This document shows positions 19,531 through 28,675 of a stretch of DNA of 34,556 bases, piece after piece. A model generated the notes under the pieces. That model saw only the letters and a list, made by a program, of their open reading frames with translations. It did not search any database and was not told the origin of the DNA. The stretch is from Bacteroidia bacterium. GTDB lineage: Bacteria > Bacteroidota > Bacteroidia > Bacteroidales > VadinHA17. The DNA is taken from positions 1 through 34,556 of the forward strand of contig JAPLEC010000427.1 in NCBI GenBank assembly GCA_026391515.1, given 5' to 3'. Every line of letters begins with the position of its first letter. The stretch's first letter is position 1. Both the position numbers and the translations under genes were made by a program.

Positions 19531-20631
19531 ATGCAACCCGACAGATCAAATTACGAAATATGGCTTATTGACTGGCTTGACGGTAATCTCGATAAGGTTC
19601 AGACTGAGCAGCTTATGGCATTTCTCGATAAAAACCCTGATATAAAAGAAGAAGCCGATATCTTGTCATCATCTTATTTGCTGCCTGAAAAGCAATCGTT
19701 CTTACAAAAAGATAATTTGAAGAAAAATATTGAAGATCTTACTCCTTCACAGCTTGAATATCTTTCTGTTGCATATCTTGAAAACGATCTTTCAGCTGAT
19801 CAGCTGGCAGAATTAAAGCAAAACCTCGATCAAAATAAGGAAGGGAAAAAAGTATTTGATTTAATTCAGAAAATAAAATTTGCGCCGGCTTATTCAGGGT
19901 ACAGATATAAAAACAAGCTTAAAAAACTGACTGCCCGAGAAAAGGTAAAAAGATTATCTGTTATAGGATTAAGTGCAGCGGCAGCAATTGCACTCCTAAT
20001 TTTGAGTTCAGTATTTATTTCACATCAAACAGCTGGAAAATCTGATCTTGTTACAGATAATATTATTACTGACAGCCTGGAAATTCAATCTTCTGTTCCT
20101 GTAATTAGTCCCCCAGAATATCGGTCTGTAGATCTGGTTTCAGAAAAAACCAGTCCGAAGGTTGGCATTAAAACTAATAACATCCTGGCTTCCAATGAAA
20201 TAATTAACGAGATTGTCAAAGCAGATAATCCCGATTCTTCTGTTTTAAAAAGGGAAAATCCTGATTATTTTATTTCCAGAGTTCCTCTTCTTTCAGAAGT
20301 CGACCTGAGAACAGAAATAGAAAATCAGGTTTTAATTGCATCAAATTATCCTATCATAAGACCTTATTATGCTGATGACAGAAGTCGTTTAAGTAAATTT
20401 ATTGCCAGAACATTTCGTGAAAAGCTTCTTAAAGATGAACCAACAAGCGATGCTCCGCTTAAGCCTTATGAAATTGCTAAAGCAGGAATTGACGGATTAA
20501 ATAAACTACTAGGCTGGGAAATGGCTCTTAAAGAATCGAATGATACCTCCGGTGAATTAACATCTGTTTCATTCAGCTCGAGAATTCTTAAGTTCAATGC
20601 ACCTGTGAAAAAAGCTGAATCTTCACAGTAA
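19531..20631 (+). CDS. Putative anti-sigma factor (single-TM, zinc-finger-free)
   Basis: Directly downstream of the ECF sigma; N-terminal WLIDWLDGNLDKVQTEQLMAFLDKNPDIKEEAD, central TM VIGLSAAAAIALLILSSVFI, large C-terminal region. Confidence 0.7.
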   Translation: MQPDRSNYEIWLIDWLDGNLDKVQTEQLMAFLDKNPDIKEEADILSSSYLLPEKQSFLQKDNLKKNIEDLTPSQLEYLSVAYLENDLSADQLAELKQNLDQNKEGKKVFDLIQKIKFAPAYSGYRYKNKLKKLTAREKVKRLSVIGLSAAAAIALLILSSVFISHQTAGKSDLVTDNIITDSLEIQSSVPVISPPEYRSVDLVSEKTSPKVGIKTNNILASNEIINEIVKADNPDSSVLKRENPDYFISRVPLLSEVDLRTEIENQVLIASNYPIIRPYYADDRSRLSKFIARTFREKLLKDEPTSDAPLKPYEIAKAGIDGLNKLLGWEMALKESNDTSGELTSVSFSSRILKFNAPVKKAESSQ

Positions 20632-20684
20632 CTTTTTATCACATCTGATCGTCCTAGCATCAGAAACAACAAAAGAACCATATT

Positions 20685-21473
20685 ATGAAAAAGATTGGAA
20701 CAATATGCTTATTGACATTACTGATAATTCTGGGATACCGTCCTGAAGTATTTGCTGAAAAGAATTACGAACTTTTTTATTGTATTAATTGTCACGATGA
20801 TGATAAAGACAAAGATCATGAACACAGTAGACCTCACTTCAAAGGACATTGGGCAGGTATTGAATTTGGATTTAATAATTATCTGACACCTGATAATAGT
20901 TTTTCATTGCCGGTGAATATGGATTATATGACACTCCATTCGGGTAAATCAAATAATTTAAATCTCAATTTTTATCAGATCAGTGTCGGAATAACAAAGC
21001 ATTTCGGATTTGTAACAGGACTTAGCCTTAACTGGAATAATTACCGGTTCGATGGATATAATAATATTCAAAAAATAGATTCAACCGGTTTTATCGGTAT
21101 GCTTGATACGGGTGATGAGCCTTTGAAAAAGTCAAAATTCGGAACTTTATATTTGGATATGCCTCTTTTACTGGAAATTCAAATACCTGCTGATCATAAC
21201 CGTCTTCACATAGCTGTAGGACCTATTGGTGGAGTCAAACTATTCTCATATTCATCAATAGTTTATAAGAATAAAGACAAGATTAAATCAGGTAATGATT
21301 TCAATCTGAATATGCTTCGTTACGGTATAACAGCACGTATCGGGTGGGAGAATTTTCATGTCTACGGGACATATTATATGACTCCCTTATTCAAGAAAGA
21401 TATGGGACCGGAAGGCCCCGCCGGTGTAAATCTTTATCCATTTGAAATAGGTTTTGCATTCACTATTGACTAA
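20685..21473 (+). CDS. Outer-membrane beta-barrel protein (PorT-like family) with an N-terminal CxxCH and His/Asp-rich segment
   Basis: Signal peptide MKKIGTICLLTLLIILGYRPEVFA; YCINCHDDDKDKDHEHSRPHFKGHWAGIEFGFNNYL; amphipathic strands to C-terminal FEIGFAFTID. Confidence 0.75.
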   Translation: MKKIGTICLLTLLIILGYRPEVFAEKNYELFYCINCHDDDKDKDHEHSRPHFKGHWAGIEFGFNNYLTPDNSFSLPVNMDYMTLHSGKSNNLNLNFYQISVGITKHFGFVTGLSLNWNNYRFDGYNNIQKIDSTGFIGMLDTGDEPLKKSKFGTLYLDMPLLLEIQIPADHNRLHIAVGPIGGVKLFSYSSIVYKNKDKIKSGNDFNLNMLRYGITARIGWENFHVYGTYYMTPLFKKDMGPEGPAGVNLYPFEIGFAFTID

Positions 21474-21557
21474 TAAATTCAATCCGGCTTAATTAGGTAT
21501 AGTCAGGCATGCCTGTCTATACCTTTTTTATTATTCCCCTTGTTTGAAATTTCATTT

Positions 21558-21588
21558 TTTGTATCCTGCCGGCTACTATGTATATTTG
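21558..21588 (+). promoter_or_regulatory. Bacteroidota-type primary promoter upstream of the ThiF/MoeB-like gene
   Basis: TTTG (21558-21561), N19, TATATTTG (21581-21588), matching the TTTG / TAnnTTTG consensus. Confidence 0.5.
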
Positions 21589-21612
21589 TGATATCCAACT
21601 ATAAATCGAGCA

Positions 21613-22389
21613 ATGCCGGATAATATTCTGTCTCAACGTGAATTAAGGCGATACAGCAAACAAATAATGATCCCCGAAATTGGGATTGAAGGACAGGAAA
21701 AACTGAAGCAGGCCAGCGTCCTGGTTATCGGTGCCGGAGGTCTGGGATGCCCTGTCCTTCAATATCTTGTTGCTGCAGGTGTCGGGAAAGTGGCAATTGT
21801 CGAATTTGACATGGTTAACGAGACAAATCTTCAAAGACAAATTTTATATGGTTCAGATGACGTTGGAAAACTTAAATCTATAATTGCAAAAAACCGTCTT
21901 GAACATCTTAATCCGCTGGTCGAAATTGAAATTTTTAATCTCCGCCTCGATGCAACAAATTCTTTAGGGATAATAAAAGATTTCGACGTAATTGTTGATG
22001 CTACAGATAATCTTGAAACCAGATATATTATCAATGATTCATGTGTTATTCTTAATAAGCCAATGATACATGGAGCTATTTATAAATTTGAAGGACAGGT
22101 CTCGGTTTTTAACTATAACGAAGGAGCAACTTACAGATGTTACAATCCTTCAGGCAGTAAAAAAGATTATAAAAATCCATTTCCTGCTGATGTCGGGTTG
22201 CTGGGTGTTCTGCCTGGAATTACCGGTACATTTATGGCAAATGAAGTAATAAAAGTAATTACCGGGATAGGGAATATTTTAAGTGGTAAAGTTTTGTTAT
22301 TCAATATTTTGGACCATTCTTCCCGTTTGATTACTGTCAAGAATGTTCCTGGAAACCATAATATTAAAGTAATAAACAACTTCTGCTGA
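21613..22389 (+). CDS. HesA/MoeB/ThiF family adenylyltransferase
   Basis: VLVIGAGGLGCPVLQYLVAAGVGKVAIVEFDMVNETNLQRQILYGSDDVGKLK...DVIVDATDNLETRYIINDSCVILNKPMIHGAIYKFEGQVSVFNY. Confidence 0.92.
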   Translation: MPDNILSQRELRRYSKQIMIPEIGIEGQEKLKQASVLVIGAGGLGCPVLQYLVAAGVGKVAIVEFDMVNETNLQRQILYGSDDVGKLKSIIAKNRLEHLNPLVEIEIFNLRLDATNSLGIIKDFDVIVDATDNLETRYIINDSCVILNKPMIHGAIYKFEGQVSVFNYNEGATYRCYNPSGSKKDYKNPFPADVGLLGVLPGITGTFMANEVIKVITGIGNILSGKVLLFNILDHSSRLITVKNVPGNHNIKVINNFC

Positions 22390-22492
22390 TGATAATCTCT
22401 CCTTCCTGCTTTGAAAAGGAATTCTGATTTCATTCAAATAAATTAACTTTGTTCACCGTTATCTGGCCTGCACACAGATTTCCGGAAAGTTT

Positions 22493-25108
22493 ATGAAGAT
22501 TTTTTTCAGAATACTTAAAGTCCTTGCTGTTCTTATCATTACAGTTATTTTGTCTTTATTTACTGCTTCGTTCCTGATGCAGAATAAAGTTGCAGATTAT
22601 ATAATCAAATCCTTAAATAAAAACATTGCGACAAAATTTGAATTTGGTTCAGTCAGATTATCATTTCTGAGAAAATTCCCAGAAGCTTCTCTTGATTTAA
22701 AAAATGTTCTGGTACATTCATCACCCGGTTACGATAAAACCGGTTTTACAACTATTAATACCGACACTCTTCTGGCTGCCAGATCAGTATTAATTGAATT
22801 TGATATAACCGATATTATTAACGGTATATACAATATTGAAAGGATAGGGATTAATGAAGGACGATTAAATCTTTTCACTGATACATCAGGTTTTGTTAAT
22901 TATGAAATTATCGCTGACAGTTCAAAAAATACAAATGTTAATTTCAGGCTCAACCTCGACAGGATCCTGATTTCCGATCTGTATGCGACCTATAATAATC
23001 TGGCAACAAAGCTCATTATCAAAGGCTTTATTGAGAACGGACGGTTAAAGAGTTTAATGTCAGGCGATAATATAGATTTTACTGCTGCAGGGGAAATGCA
23101 GATTGATTTTTTCAAGCTTTATGATTTCATCATTTCGAAAGATATTGCCGCTGATCTTAATATTAATCTTCAGAGGTCAGGCAAAGGGATCCTCTTTAAT
23201 AAGAGCTCAATTGTTCTTAATAATTTTTATTTCGGATTATCTGGCTTTGTATCAGCGGATAATGTGCTCGATCTTTCACTGTCCGGAAAGAATATTGATA
23301 TTGCCGGCATCAAAAATTATTTCCCGGAAAAGCTTCAGGAGAAAATTGCGGAATATAATCCTGCCGGAGTTATGAATATTGACAGTAAAATAAAAGGGCG
23401 GTTATCACGAACAGAAAATCCCAGCCTTGACATAAATTTTAATCTCGATAAAGGCTCTGTATCCTATGGTCATTCGGCACTTAAAATTAATGATCTTTCG
23501 TTCAAAGGATTTTTTACAAACGGTCCCGGTAAGGTGCCAAAAACCAGTTCATTATCAATCAGTGATTTTAACGGAGTTCTCGGATCATCAAAATATAACG
23601 CATCGCTGTTATTGTCTGATTTCGATACACTGAATATGACCCTTCAGTTAAAAGGGAAAGTAATACCTGTCGAGCTTAAAGAGTTTTTCAATCTGAAAAA
23701 TATTTCTTCTGCAAAAGGAGATATTGATCTTGATCTGAAAATGGACGGGATATTCCAGAAAAAAGAAAAATATGTCCTTTGGGATATTTTCAGCCTCAAC
23801 CCGGTTGCAGATCTGACATTTAATTCTTTTGGTTTAGGACTTAAAAATGATAAAACCCTGATAGATAAGGTTAATGGAAGCCTTTTGGTTGGCGATACAG
23901 TTGTCGCTAAGAATTTCCGGTTGACATATAAAGATCAGAATTTCCATTTTAACGGCATCTTTATTAATCTTCCTGAATGGCTGGCCGGTAATTCTGTTTT
24001 TTTGAAAGTTTCTGCTGATGTCACGTGCAATAAGCTTGTTCCGGAATTATTATTTCCGGCCTGGTCAAAGAAAGATTCTTCCATAATTAACAAAACTGCT
24101 TATTCTTTCCCCGGAGATATAATGCTTGATCTCAATTTTAAGATTGATAATCTGGTTTATAAAACTTTTCAGGCTGAGAAAATCAATGGCACTTTAAGCT
24201 ACAAACCAAGGATTCTGAATTTTAAAACACTGAATTTAAATTCATTGGATGGGATAATCTCAGGCAATGGTTTTATAGTACAAAACACCGATAAGTCATT
24301 TATCGGAAGGGGTAGCTTTAATTTTGAAAAGATTAATATAAACAAGGCATTTGTTACATTTCATAATTTCAGCCAGAATTTCATAAAAGCAGAAAATCTT
24401 GCAGGAACCTTGTCCGGTTCATTGTCACTATTGATCCCAATGGATTCTCTGATGAATCCTGAAATAAAATCTATATCGGCCGAAGGAAAATATCTTATTT
24501 CCAACGGCGCTCTTATTAATTTTGAACCGGTTAAAGAACTCTCGTCATTTATTGAAATATCAGAGCTTGAGAACATAAGCTTTGAAAGACTTGAAAATAA
24601 TTTTTTTATAAAAAACAATTTTTTGTACACCCCGCAAATGGACGTCAGATCTTCAGCTGCTGATCTGATTGTCAATGGCAAGCATAGTTTTGATAACAAT
24701 TATGAATATCATGTTAAAATATTGTTGTCCGAAATGCTGAGTAAAAAAATTAAGAAACCAAAGCCAAACACAACTGAATTCGGAGCAGTGCAGGACGATG
24801 GTCTGGGGCGTACATCTCTTCTGCTTAGAATTGAAAATAAAGGAGAAGATATAAAAGTCGGATATGATATAAAAGCTGCCGGGAATCAGATAAAAAATGA
24901 AATTAAATCAGAAAAACAAACTCTGAAAACTATTCTCAAAGAAGAATATGGCTGGTTTAAAAACGACTCAACCGTCAATAAGACCAAGCCAAACAGCTCA
25001 CCCCGGTTCAGGATAACATGGGAGGAAACGGATTCTGTGAAAGTTGAAAATGAGCCTCCTGCAGAGAAAAAAGAAAGTGCAATTAAGAATTTGTTTAAGA
25101 AAAAATAA
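22493..25108 (+). CDS. AsmA-family / large periplasmic inner-membrane-anchored protein
   Basis: N-terminal TM ILKVLAVLIITVILSLFTASFL, then 871 aa of AsmA-like beta repeat; SVRLSFLRKFPEASLDLKNVLV. Confidence 0.85.
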   Translation: MKIFFRILKVLAVLIITVILSLFTASFLMQNKVADYIIKSLNKNIATKFEFGSVRLSFLRKFPEASLDLKNVLVHSSPGYDKTGFTTINTDTLLAARSVLIEFDITDIINGIYNIERIGINEGRLNLFTDTSGFVNYEIIADSSKNTNVNFRLNLDRILISDLYATYNNLATKLIIKGFIENGRLKSLMSGDNIDFTAAGEMQIDFFKLYDFIISKDIAADLNINLQRSGKGILFNKSSIVLNNFYFGLSGFVSADNVLDLSLSGKNIDIAGIKNYFPEKLQEKIAEYNPAGVMNIDSKIKGRLSRTENPSLDINFNLDKGSVSYGHSALKINDLSFKGFFTNGPGKVPKTSSLSISDFNGVLGSSKYNASLLLSDFDTLNMTLQLKGKVIPVELKEFFNLKNISSAKGDIDLDLKMDGIFQKKEKYVLWDIFSLNPVADLTFNSFGLGLKNDKTLIDKVNGSLLVGDTVVAKNFRLTYKDQNFHFNGIFINLPEWLAGNSVFLKVSADVTCNKLVPELLFPAWSKKDSSIINKTAYSFPGDIMLDLNFKIDNLVYKTFQAEKINGTLSYKPRILNFKTLNLNSLDGIISGNGFIVQNTDKSFIGRGSFNFEKININKAFVTFHNFSQNFIKAENLAGTLSGSLSLLIPMDSLMNPEIKSISAEGKYLISNGALINFEPVKELSSFIEISELENISFERLENNFFIKNNFLYTPQMDVRSSAADLIVNGKHSFDNNYEYHVKILLSEMLSKKIKKPKPNTTEFGAVQDDGLGRTSLLLRIENKGEDIKVGYDIKAAGNQIKNEIKSEKQTLKTILKEEYGWFKNDSTVNKTKPNSSPRFRITWEETDSVKVENEPPAEKKESAIKNLFKKK

Positions 25109-25133
25109 TTAATTTAAAGGCCTAAAAACCAGT

Positions 25134-26288
25134 ATGTTGAATAATTACCTGAATAAGACACCCTGGATGCTGTTTCTCTTCCTGTTCGCAATCCTGATTG
25201 GGCTTGGATCTCTTATTTATACCCGTTATCTTGTCGGTATTCTTAAAATTGAAGAGAGGAAAAAAGTTGAACTCTGGGCGGAAGCTGAATTACTTGTTGT
25301 ATCAGCAGATTCAAGTCAGAATATCGGATTCCCTTCATCAATTATTGAAAACAACAGTACGGTTCCGGTAATTCTTACTGATGAATCGGACAGAATAATT
25401 GCTGTTAAAAATTTTGATGAATTACGTATCCGCGATTCAGCTTATATTTTATCACAATTCGAAAAGATCAAAAAAAGAACTAATCCTATTGTTATTGACC
25501 TTGGAAATAATCATAAAAACCTTATCTATTATAAAGACAGTACTATACTTACTCAGCTGATCTATTACCCTTATGTTCAGCTTGGGATAATTATGCTTTT
25601 TATTCTTGTGGCATACCTGGCATTCAGCTCTTCGAAAAAAGCGGAAGATAATCAGGTGTGGGTCAGCATGTCGAAAGAAACTGCTCATCAGCTTGGGACA
25701 CCAACCTCTTCGCTTGGTGGGTGGGTAGAAATATTAAACCACAAGTACCCGGAGGTGAAAATTACAAGGGAGATTGCTCTTGATGTCGAACGGCTTGAAA
25801 AAATAACGGAAAGGTTTTCAAAGATTGGTGCAAAACTCACTTTAAATAGTGAAAATATTATAGCAATCATTTCCCGAACAATTGATTATTTAAAAACCAG
25901 GACATCCTCTAAAATCAGGTTCAGCTATGATTTTAATGAATCCCGGACAGTTATGGTTCCGGTTAGTGCCGCTCTTTTTGAATGGGTTATTGAGAATATC
26001 TCAAAGAATGCTATCGACGCAATGGAGGGAAACGGTGAAATTAATTTCCGGATTTCAGAGACGGAAAAGAACTTTATAATTGATATTTCAGATACCGGCA
26101 AAGGCATCCCTAAACGTGCTTTTAAGAAAATATTTAATCCCGGATATACCACAAAGCAGCAAGGATGGGGATTAGGACTTTCTCTCGCAAAAAGAATCAT
26201 CGAAGAGTATCATAATGGACATATTTATGTAAGAAATTCTGAAATCGGGAAAGGATCGTGCATCAGAATAGTCATGAATAAGGATTAA
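25134..26288 (+). CDS. Sensor histidine kinase (two TM, HisKA/HATPase)
   Basis: MSKETAHQLGTPTSSLGGWVEIL H-box, IENISKNAIDAM N-box, DTGKGI and GWGLGLSLAKRI G boxes; all intact. Confidence 0.93.
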   Translation: MLNNYLNKTPWMLFLFLFAILIGLGSLIYTRYLVGILKIEERKKVELWAEAELLVVSADSSQNIGFPSSIIENNSTVPVILTDESDRIIAVKNFDELRIRDSAYILSQFEKIKKRTNPIVIDLGNNHKNLIYYKDSTILTQLIYYPYVQLGIIMLFILVAYLAFSSSKKAEDNQVWVSMSKETAHQLGTPTSSLGGWVEILNHKYPEVKITREIALDVERLEKITERFSKIGAKLTLNSENIIAIISRTIDYLKTRTSSKIRFSYDFNESRTVMVPVSAALFEWVIENISKNAIDAMEGNGEINFRISETEKNFIIDISDTGKGIPKRAFKKIFNPGYTTKQQGWGLGLSLAKRIIEEYHNGHIYVRNSEIGKGSCIRIVMNKD

Positions 26289-26325
26289 CACTAATCTTTA
26301 TATTTGCAGCCTGTAAGTTTTTGCA

Positions 26326-27582
26326 ATGAACAGAAAAGACATAGAAATAATGGCTCCTGCCGGATCGTATGAATCTCTTATGGCCGCAATCCAGGGTGGT
26401 GCTGATTCTGTTTATTTCGGTGCTGAACAATTCAATATGAGAGCCGGATCTTCAAATAATTTTACTCTCGATGACCTTAAAAATATTACTGCAACATGTA
26501 AGAAAAACGGACTGAAAAGCTATCTCACGGTTAATGTCGTGGTTTATGATAATGAGATTGAACAGATGCAAAAGATCATTGATGCCTCTGCAGAAAGCGG
26601 GATTACAGCAATTATTGCTTCAGATCTTTCAGCAATAAAATATGCTTTTGATAAAGGAATTGAGGTTCACCTTTCAACCCAGCTTAATATTTCAAATTTC
26701 GAAGCGTTAAAGTTTTTTTCACAATGGGCTGATGTCGTCGTACTTGCAAGGGAATTGAATCTCGACCAGGTTAAGCATATTTTTGATAAGATCAGAGAAC
26801 ATGATATCAGGGGTCCGAAAGGAGATCTTGTGAAGATTGAAATATTTGTGCATGGAGCTCTGTGCATGGCCATATCAGGCAAATGTTATCTAAGCCTTCA
26901 TGAAAATAATACATCGGCCAATCGTGGTAATTGTTATCAGACCTGCCGTAAATCTTATATCGTTACAGAAAAAGAATCGGGCTTTGAGCTCGAGCTGGAT
27001 AATGAATATATAATGTCGCCCAAGGATTTGTGCACTATAGGATTCATTGACAAACTGATTAATGCCGGAGTAAGAGTTTTTAAAATTGAAGGCCGGGCCC
27101 GGTCAGCAGAATATGTAAAGGTGGTTTCATCATGTTACAATGAAGCAGTGCAAGCTGTAGTTGATGGAACATATAACGAGCAACAGATTGATGACTGGAA
27201 AATAAGATTATCATCTGTATTTAACAGGGGTTTCTGGGATGGATATTATCTCGGTCAGAAGCTTGGAGAATGGAATACAAAATACGGATCAAGCGCTACA
27301 AAAAGAAAGCTCTATCTCGGGAAAATAACCAATTATTTCACCAAACTGAATGTTGCTGAAATTAAGCTTGAAAACGGTGATTTGAACAAAGGTGATACAA
27401 TACTTATAACCGGCCCCTCAACAGGAGTTATTGAATATGCTGTGAGCGAGATCAGGGTTGATTTGAAGGAGACTGAAAAAGCGTTTAAAGGTGAATTCTG
27501 CTCAATTAAAATCCAGGATTATTTAAGGCGTTCTGATAAGGTTTATAAATGGGTTTCATCTGATGAATGTAATGACCTTTAA
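26326..27582 (+). CDS. Peptidase U32 family protein (TrhP/YegQ-like)
   Basis: IMAPAGSYESLMAAIQGGADSVYFGAEQFNMRA...GALCMAISGKCYLS...NRGNCYQTCRKSY...MSPKDLCTIGFIDKLINAGVRVFKIEGRARSAEYV. Confidence 0.93.
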   Translation: MNRKDIEIMAPAGSYESLMAAIQGGADSVYFGAEQFNMRAGSSNNFTLDDLKNITATCKKNGLKSYLTVNVVVYDNEIEQMQKIIDASAESGITAIIASDLSAIKYAFDKGIEVHLSTQLNISNFEALKFFSQWADVVVLARELNLDQVKHIFDKIREHDIRGPKGDLVKIEIFVHGALCMAISGKCYLSLHENNTSANRGNCYQTCRKSYIVTEKESGFELELDNEYIMSPKDLCTIGFIDKLINAGVRVFKIEGRARSAEYVKVVSSCYNEAVQAVVDGTYNEQQIDDWKIRLSSVFNRGFWDGYYLGQKLGEWNTKYGSSATKRKLYLGKITNYFTKLNVAEIKLENGDLNKGDTILITGPSTGVIEYAVSEIRVDLKETEKAFKGEFCSIKIQDYLRRSDKVYKWVSSDECNDL

Positions 27583-27583
27583 T

Positions 27584-28621
27584 TTAATCTGATTCCCAGG
27601 TTATTTGTTTTGAAGCTTCAAGTATTTTATTCGCATTTGCCTCAATATCATCGTTTTCCACTTCAACATAGATTACATTCCCTGAATGTTTTTTTGTAAT
27701 TCCGTATAAATATGCTTTATCGTAATACTTCAGGGTAATTCTGATTGCTCTTTCAAAATCTTTGGTATCAACAGCGTTAATAGCATCTTTTGTATTATCT
27801 CCTCCCATTCGTTTGCTTATTTTTATTATTGAATTCTTAAGCATCTCCGGAGGGTATGCTGAATATTCTTCAATAAGTCTCGGAACTCTTTTATCAACAT
27901 CCATAATCAAAATAATAGCAGGGGCTTTTTGAAGATTATTATAAAAGAAGTCGGGCATAAAAACAGTGCCGATGTTACGGCTTTCATCTTCGATCCATAC
28001 AGGAAGATTATTATTCAGATTTACCCATTCATTATAAAGCAGATTGGCAAAATGTTCGGAAGTGGGTTGTGCAGGCTGGCCCAGGGCTCCGAAAGCTGAT
28101 CCTTTGTGATTTGCAAGGCCTTCAAGATCAATAAACTGATGTTTTAATTTCCGGATATGATGCAGAATATGTGTCTTACTGCTTCCGGTCATTCCGCCCA
28201 GGATAATTACTTTGCGTTTTTCTGCAAGGCGTGAAATAATATGTCGTCTGTAAGTTTTATATCCTCCATCAAGAATTTCAACATTTAAATCACCCAGGGT
28301 AAAGAGCCAGGCCATTGTTTCAGATCTCATTCCTCCACGCCAGCAGTGAACAAGAAGCTTGTTTTCTTTTGCAATCTTAAGTGCTGCCAGAAGCTTTAAA
28401 TGCATTGCAGGACCTGTAAGCTCTATTCCTTTAATAATAGCCTTGTTTCTGCTTTCCTTCTTATATGTAATCCCGACAGCTTCCCGTTCCTGGTCGTCAA
28501 AAAGAGGAATGTTAAAAGCACCGGGGATGTGTCCTGCCTTAAATTCAGACGGAGATCTTACATCAACGACAGGGATACTTTCTGCCAGTTCCAGAAATTT
28601 ATGAATACCTGTTTTCTTCAA
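27584..28621 (-). CDS. mnmH: tRNA 2-selenouridine synthase
   Basis: Rhodanese domain VVDVRSPSEFKAGHIPGAFNIPLFDDQEREAVGITYKK...LLVHCWRGGMRSETMAWL plus P-loop GGMTGSSKTHIL. Confidence 0.95.
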   Translation of the reverse strand: MKKTGIHKFLELAESIPVVDVRSPSEFKAGHIPGAFNIPLFDDQEREAVGITYKKESRNKAIIKGIELTGPAMHLKLLAALKIAKENKLLVHCWRGGMRSETMAWLFTLGDLNVEILDGGYKTYRRHIISRLAEKRKVIILGGMTGSSKTHILHHIRKLKHQFIDLEGLANHKGSAFGALGQPAQPTSEHFANLLYNEWVNLNNNLPVWIEDESRNIGTVFMPDFFYNNLQKAPAIILIMDVDKRVPRLIEEYSAYPPEMLKNSIIKISKRMGGDNTKDAINAVDTKDFERAIRITLKYYDKAYLYGITKKHSGNVIYVEVENDDIEANANKILEASKQITWESD

Positions 28622-28675
28622 TAGCTGAAATACAATGAGTTTAAAGGAAATGTCTGCCCGTTCCGGTGTGGCTGG

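Noticed and set aside
25134-26288. Second degenerate kinase candidate
   Set aside because: H-box AHQLGTPTSSL, N-box and both G boxes look intact, so it is an ordinary sensor kinase.
26299-26306. TATATTTG as a -7 promoter element upstream of the U32 gene
   Set aside because: No convincing TTTG at the proper upstream spacing, so not listed as a promoter.
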